The notes under the pieces: model-generated
The model's database searches: none
What the model was told of the DNA's origin: nothing
What the model saw: the letters and a program-made list of their open reading frames with translations, nothing else
In this document: piece after piece, positions 60,593 to 64,000 of the stretch
Position numbering within the stretch: the first letter of the stretch is position 1
Layout: every line of letters starts with the position of its first letter
Translations under genes and position numbers: made by a program
Source of the DNA: Tigriopus japonicus
Taxonomy: Eukaryota > Arthropoda > Copepoda > Harpacticoida > Harpacticidae
NCBI GenBank assembly: GCA_010645155.1
Contig: CM021321.1
Coordinates: forward strand, 519,689-583,688
Length of the DNA: 64,000 nucleotides
Reading direction: 5' to 3'

Positions 60593-60775
60593 CGGCTCAG
60601 TATCGGATCGGATCGGTTCTGAGGGAGGTCAAACTCCATTCTTCAAAGTGCCCGTCTGTTTTCGGTTTTGGTAGGCATAACCAAGGATGTACAGTGGTTC
60701 TTGGCATAAGGGAAACTGAAACCCGAAATTTCGACCGAAAACTGTTTCGGTCCATTGGTATCTCTTACCCTACAA

Positions 60776-61012
60776 ATGAGGACTCAACCGCATTTTCATC
60801 TTGAAAGTGTGAAAAAAGGAAGTATGAAAATCAAAAAACAAGCACTTGAATTAACCACCCATTTTGGAAGCCAAAGGGTAGCACTTCAACATGAAAACGA
60901 ACAGCGTCGCTATATTCAAAGATTTTTTATAAGAAAGAAGGTAGTTTCGATTGAAAAAACTTTCAATAACAGAAGTCGGTCAAATGATTTCCAGCTAATT
61001 GATATTCGTTAA
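60776..61012 (+). other. unassigned 78-codon ORF
   Basis: ATG at 60776. The predicted product is strongly basic and Gln/Glu-rich (for example VALQHENEQRRYIQRFF). No domain, splice site or homologue was recognised. Confidence 0.2.
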
Positions 61013-61150
61013 TGCATAAAGATATTATTTGTGCTTAGGGTCAATCAACAATGATATCGAATTATCTGAGCAAGGGTAAGAGGGCTAAGAATCCACGCGA
61101 ATAGATAAAAAATTAAATCAGATAATGAGAGCTCGGGTATTGCACGCAAC

Positions 61151-61305
61151 TATTCAAATGGCTCAAGTATACCAAAGTACAGTATAAATAGTCATCCTCG
61201 AGTATAATCTCTGAACATAAGCTGTGTTTAAAAGACAGTTTATGTCTTAAGACAATACTCGAGAATGACTATGTTATACTTTGTATACTCGAGCCATTTG
61301 AATTA
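61151..61305. mobile_element. foldback MITE near carboxypeptidase 1, copy 1
   Basis: Arms of about 70 bp: TATTCAAATGGCTCAAGTAT pairs with ATACTCGAGCCATTTGAATT, continuing through 'AGTCATCCTCGAGTAT'. A related element, 62412-62560, lies inside intron 3 of the adjacent gene. Confidence 0.75.
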
Positions 61306-61383
61306 GTACAGATAACATCCGAGCATCATATTGTACGGTCTATGGGCATAACGTTCCCAATATTTCAAGAAACATTTGCTCAA

Positions 61384-61445
61384 TGACGTCATCCACGCTT
61401 GATAACTTCAATTTATCATATCATTTGCGACGGGATCAATGCTTA
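61384..61445 (+). promoter_or_regulatory. putative promoter motifs of carboxypeptidase 1
   Basis: A palindromic CRE-like TGACGTCA at 61384-61391, 102 nt before the ATG, and GATCAATGCTTA at 61434-61445. The paralogue downstream has TGACGT at 98 nt and GATCAGTCCTTA at 44 nt before its ATG. Retention in both copies suggests function; the match to CREB/ATF sites is inference. Confidence 0.4.
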
Positions 61446-61485
61446 ATTAATTCACTCTGGCTGGTGCCTTATAACAAGTCACACC

Positions 61486-63382
61486 ATGCAAAAGTTTTTG
61501 GTCTTTGTTCTGACCGTTGGTGTGGCTTTGGCCTACAGGCCATTAAGGCCCCAAGTCCACAAGCAAATTCCAGCTCAAGGGTAATAACCAGAACCTCATA
61601 TCAATACCTTCTATTTTCACTCTAATTCCCGTCGTAGTGATGTGGGAGAGCCTCTGTACTTGACCCCTCTGATCCAAAGTGGAGATATCACAACCGCTCA
61701 GGATTTGGCCCGCGTCACGGATCCTTTACCTGGAACTGAATCGACACCTATGGAGAGCTATTCAGGATTTATTACGGTTGATGAAGCCTTTGATAGTAAC
61801 ACATTCTTTTGGTTCTTCCCTGCCCAAGTAAGGAACACTTCTTGCTGGAAAAATGATTTTGGGTTTTGTTACATAATGGTTTTCAACAGGAGGTCGATCC
61901 TGCTGAAGCTCCTGTGGTCATTTGGCTCCAAGGAGGTCCTGGTAGTTCGTCCTTGTTTGGTTTGCTCGAGCTCCATGGTCCTATTATTACTCGATTTGAT
62001 GAAAATGGAGACACTGTTGGAACCGTAAACGAATATACATGGGCTAAGAAGGCCAATATGCTCTACATTGACAACCCTGTGGGCTCTGGATACAGTTACA
62101 CCAAGACCAGTGGCCTTCCCACGAGCCAAGAAGATGTAGCCATCGACTTGTACGAGTTCTTGATCCAATGGTTCACCATGTTCCCGCAATATCAGGCTAA
62201 TGAGTTCTACGCTTTTGGAGAGTCGTATGGAGGAAAATGGGTTCCCACCATCGCCAAGAAGATCCATGACGAAAATCCTACCGCTGACTTGAAGATCAAT
62301 TTGGCCGGTATTGGAATTGGCGATGGCTTCATGTCCCCGCCGGAAACCGCTGTTTACGGAGACTACCTTTACCAGGTTAGATATTAGTTTGCATGCTAGT
62401 TTTCAAATACCTTATTCAAATACCTCGAGTGTACCAAAATCTAGTCAGATTAAAGGTTCTCAAATCATCAATTGCATTGGAAACGCGGTAATTTTGCTAA
62501 GAGTTAACTCTTAGGTAGTTAAACTGACTTGATATTGGTATATTCGAGGTATTTGAATAAGTGCAGCAAACTTGCGATCTTGATTTTGGGACTTAATTTT
62601 ACTTATTTTTTACGCTTTTATTTATTGTCAGGTGGGTTTGGTTGATGAGAAATTGCGAGACGAGCTTTTGGAAGAGGAACAACGGATGAAGAACCATGTC
62701 GCCAATGAGGAATGGTTCATGGCTTGGAGTGTAAGAAAAAAATAGCGTTTTAGATCAAATCAACTTTTCAAACATTTTTGGATAATCTAGTCATGGAACA
62801 AGGAGTTTGATATGTTCCTGAGTGCCATGGGATGTCCCTACTACTACGAGATCACTCTCTGTAATACTGATCCTGAGGAAGACAACTATGAAGTTTACGC
62901 TCAAAGCGACGTTGTTCGTAAGGCTATTCATGCTGGAGATCGACCCTTTGGATCTCAATCTGGAGCTGTTTACAACTCTATGTTGGACGATTTCATGCGA
63001 CCAGAGCGAGAAACCGTGGAATTCCTTTTGAACAACTACAAAGTCAGATTTTTCTCGGATCATTCTCCCTATTCACTTGCCTAACAAAGTTATTTTTCAA
63101 ACTTAACAGGTCCTAATCTATGACGGTAACTTTGATATCATTTGCAACCACAGTGGTATTTTGGACATGTTTGCTGCTATGACTACCTGGACTGGTCTTG
63201 ATAAGTACTACCAAACCGATCGATCCGTGTTCAAGGACCGAAATGGAGATGTGGTGGGCTATCTCAAGAGTGTGGACAATCTTCGAATGTTCGTGATGAG
63301 AAATGCAGGTCATATGGTGCCTTTGAGTCAGCCTTTGGCTTCTCAAGATATGTTTGAGCAATTCTTGGATGGCTCTTTGTAA
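61486..63382 (+). CDS. serine carboxypeptidase (peptidase S10, CPVL-like), 6 exons, 464 aa
   Basis: Exons 61486-61580, 61638-61827, 61890-62375, 62632-62730, 62791-63042 and 63110-63382 (TAA 63380-63382); 1395 nt. The enzyme class releases C-terminal residues from peptides in lysosomes, gut or secretions. A signal peptide (MQKFLVFVLTVGVALA) starts the protein. YSGFITVDEAFDSNTFFWFF and the oxyanion-hole motif WLQGGPGSSSLFG (107-119) follow. The catalytic triad is Ser207 in GESYGGKW, Asp383 in YDGNFDII and His442 in NAGHMVP. Length and motif order match vitellogenic carboxypeptidase-like proteins. An AATAAA at 63392-63397 begins only 10 nt after the stop. Five introns; four are 57-67 bp, and intron 3 (256 bp) holds a MITE. 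The CPVL assignment is strong at family level; tissue role is unknown. Confidence 0.95.
62412..62560. mobile_element. foldback MITE in carboxypeptidase intron 3, copy 2
   Basis: TTATTCAAATACCTCGAGTG pairs with the reverse complement of ATATTCGAGGTATTTGAATA; 149 bp, same plan as 61151-61305. Removing it leaves an intron of about 107 bp. Confidence 0.75.
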
Positions 63383-63483
63383 AGGAGGTAGAATAAACAT
63401 TCGCTGACCTTTACACAGTCATGCTTATTTGCAAAGATTGCAACTGAATTAATTGTTACTTTGTTATTGATATTATAAACAAT

Positions 63484-63549
63484 TGACGTGGGTGAGATAA
63501 GAAAGCTAAGTTGATTAGCAACTTGTAGCTTCTCTTTGATCAGTCCTTA
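63484..63549 (+). promoter_or_regulatory. putative promoter motifs of carboxypeptidase 2
   Basis: TGACGT at 63484-63489 and GATCAGTCCTTA at 63538-63549. The latter contains TCAGT, the arthropod initiator core. A TATAAAC lies at 63473-63479. Compare the same arrangement before carboxypeptidase 1. Confidence 0.4.
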
Positions 63550-63581
63550 TTTGGTTTTAATTTACAAATAAGGGCTGCATC

Positions 63582-64000
63582 ATGAAGCTCTTACTTGTTT
63601 TCGTTTTGGTGGCTTCTTCTTTGGCCGAGGATTTTCCCATTTGGCGTCATGTTTACAAACCAAAGACAATCCAAGGGCAAGTAATTTTGTTTCAAAACTT
63701 TCAATTGAGAAAACAGAGGTTGAATAAAGGTATTGGCAATTTAGTGACGTGGGAGAGACATTATACTTGACTCCATACATTCAAAACGGAGACTTAGACA
63801 CTGCTCGAAACTTGGCCAGGGTTGTTGATCCATTGGATGGTTTGGACAATGACGAACTTGAAAGCTATTCGGGGTTCATTACGGTCAACGAGGAAACAGA
63901 TAGCCATATGTTCTTCTGGTTCTTTCCTGCTACGGTAAGCATTGATGTATTAGTTCGGATGTTAATTGCATTAAGTGTGGCAAAGTATAGAGAGTCAAAA
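63582..64000 (+). CDS. serine carboxypeptidase paralogue, 5' part only
   Basis: Exon 1 63582-63676 and exon 2 63745-63934 have exactly the lengths (95 and 190 nt) and phases of exons 1 and 2 of the neighbouring gene; the window ends in intron 2. The product starts with a signal peptide (MKLLLVFVLVASSLA) and continues ...GDVGETLYLTPYIQNGD... and ...YSGFITVNEETDSHMFFWFF..., parallel to the first copy. Intron 1 begins GCAAGT, a GC-AG intron: the nearby GT (63681) would leave phase 0 and run straight into TGA. The catalytic residues lie beyond the window. The two genes are 199 bp apart, head to tail, so this is a recent or ongoing tandem duplication. Confidence 0.92.

Noticed and set aside
61869..62267. 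132-codon minus-strand frame
   Set aside because: Shadow of carboxypeptidase exon 3, whose plus-strand product has the catalytic motifs.
62791..63063. 90-codon minus-strand frame, and another at 63113-63400
   Set aside because: Antisense shadows of carboxypeptidase exons 5 and 6.

Overview
The window is eukaryotic nuclear DNA, AT-rich, with spliced genes (GT-AG introns, one GC-AG), AATAAA polyadenylation signals, tRNA-derived SINEs and many DNA-transposon remnants. A short (TTAGG)7 tract, the arthropod telomere unit, together with the gene families present points to an arthropod. A crustacean, possibly a copepod, is my inference and is not proven by the sequence. No CRISPR array, operon or bacterial feature is present.

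Six protein-coding genes can be assembled exon by exon with consistent phase. From left to right they are: (1) + strand 646-11457, a three-exon gene for a 139-aa secreted protein resembling a prohormone precursor; (2) + strand 21447-24925, a five-exon leucine-rich-repeat protein of 494 aa; (3) - strand 35982-25060, an eleven-exon secreted orphan coiled-coil-like glycoprotein of 439 aa, converging tail to tail on gene 2 with overlapping predicted 3' ends; (4) - strand 53030-44258, a nine-exon SLC34-type sodium/phosphate cotransporter of 538 aa; (5) + strand 61486-63382, a six-exon serine carboxypeptidase (S10, CPVL-like) of 464 aa with a complete catalytic triad; (6) + strand from 63582, a tandem paralogue of gene 5, cut by the window end. 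Genes 5 and 6 lie 199 bp apart and share a CRE-like element and a second motif at similar offsets upstream of their ATGs. They look like an expanding array of secreted or lysosomal peptidases.

The rest is dominated by repeats. At least ten elements have hAT-type 8-bp target duplications: 1687-1974, 9530-10284, 12573-14376, 18118-18946, 19685-19910, 26404-27129, 30788-30863, 31973-34881, 42177-42883, 56106-56333 and 56582-57121 (three of these duplications carry one mismatch). There are also an internally deleted Tc1/mariner relic (7060-8022), two head-to-tail elements with TTA duplications (39416-41292), several foldback elements, three SINE families and a reverse-transcriptase fossil. Several are nested, the deepest being SINE and 2.9-kb foldback inside a pogo-like element within intron 2 of gene 3. 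Introns are bimodal: minimal ones of about 52-68 bp and long ones inflated by these insertions. The stretches 11.5-21.4, 36-44 and 53-61 kb have no gene I can support; a few weak ORFs there are listed at low confidence.
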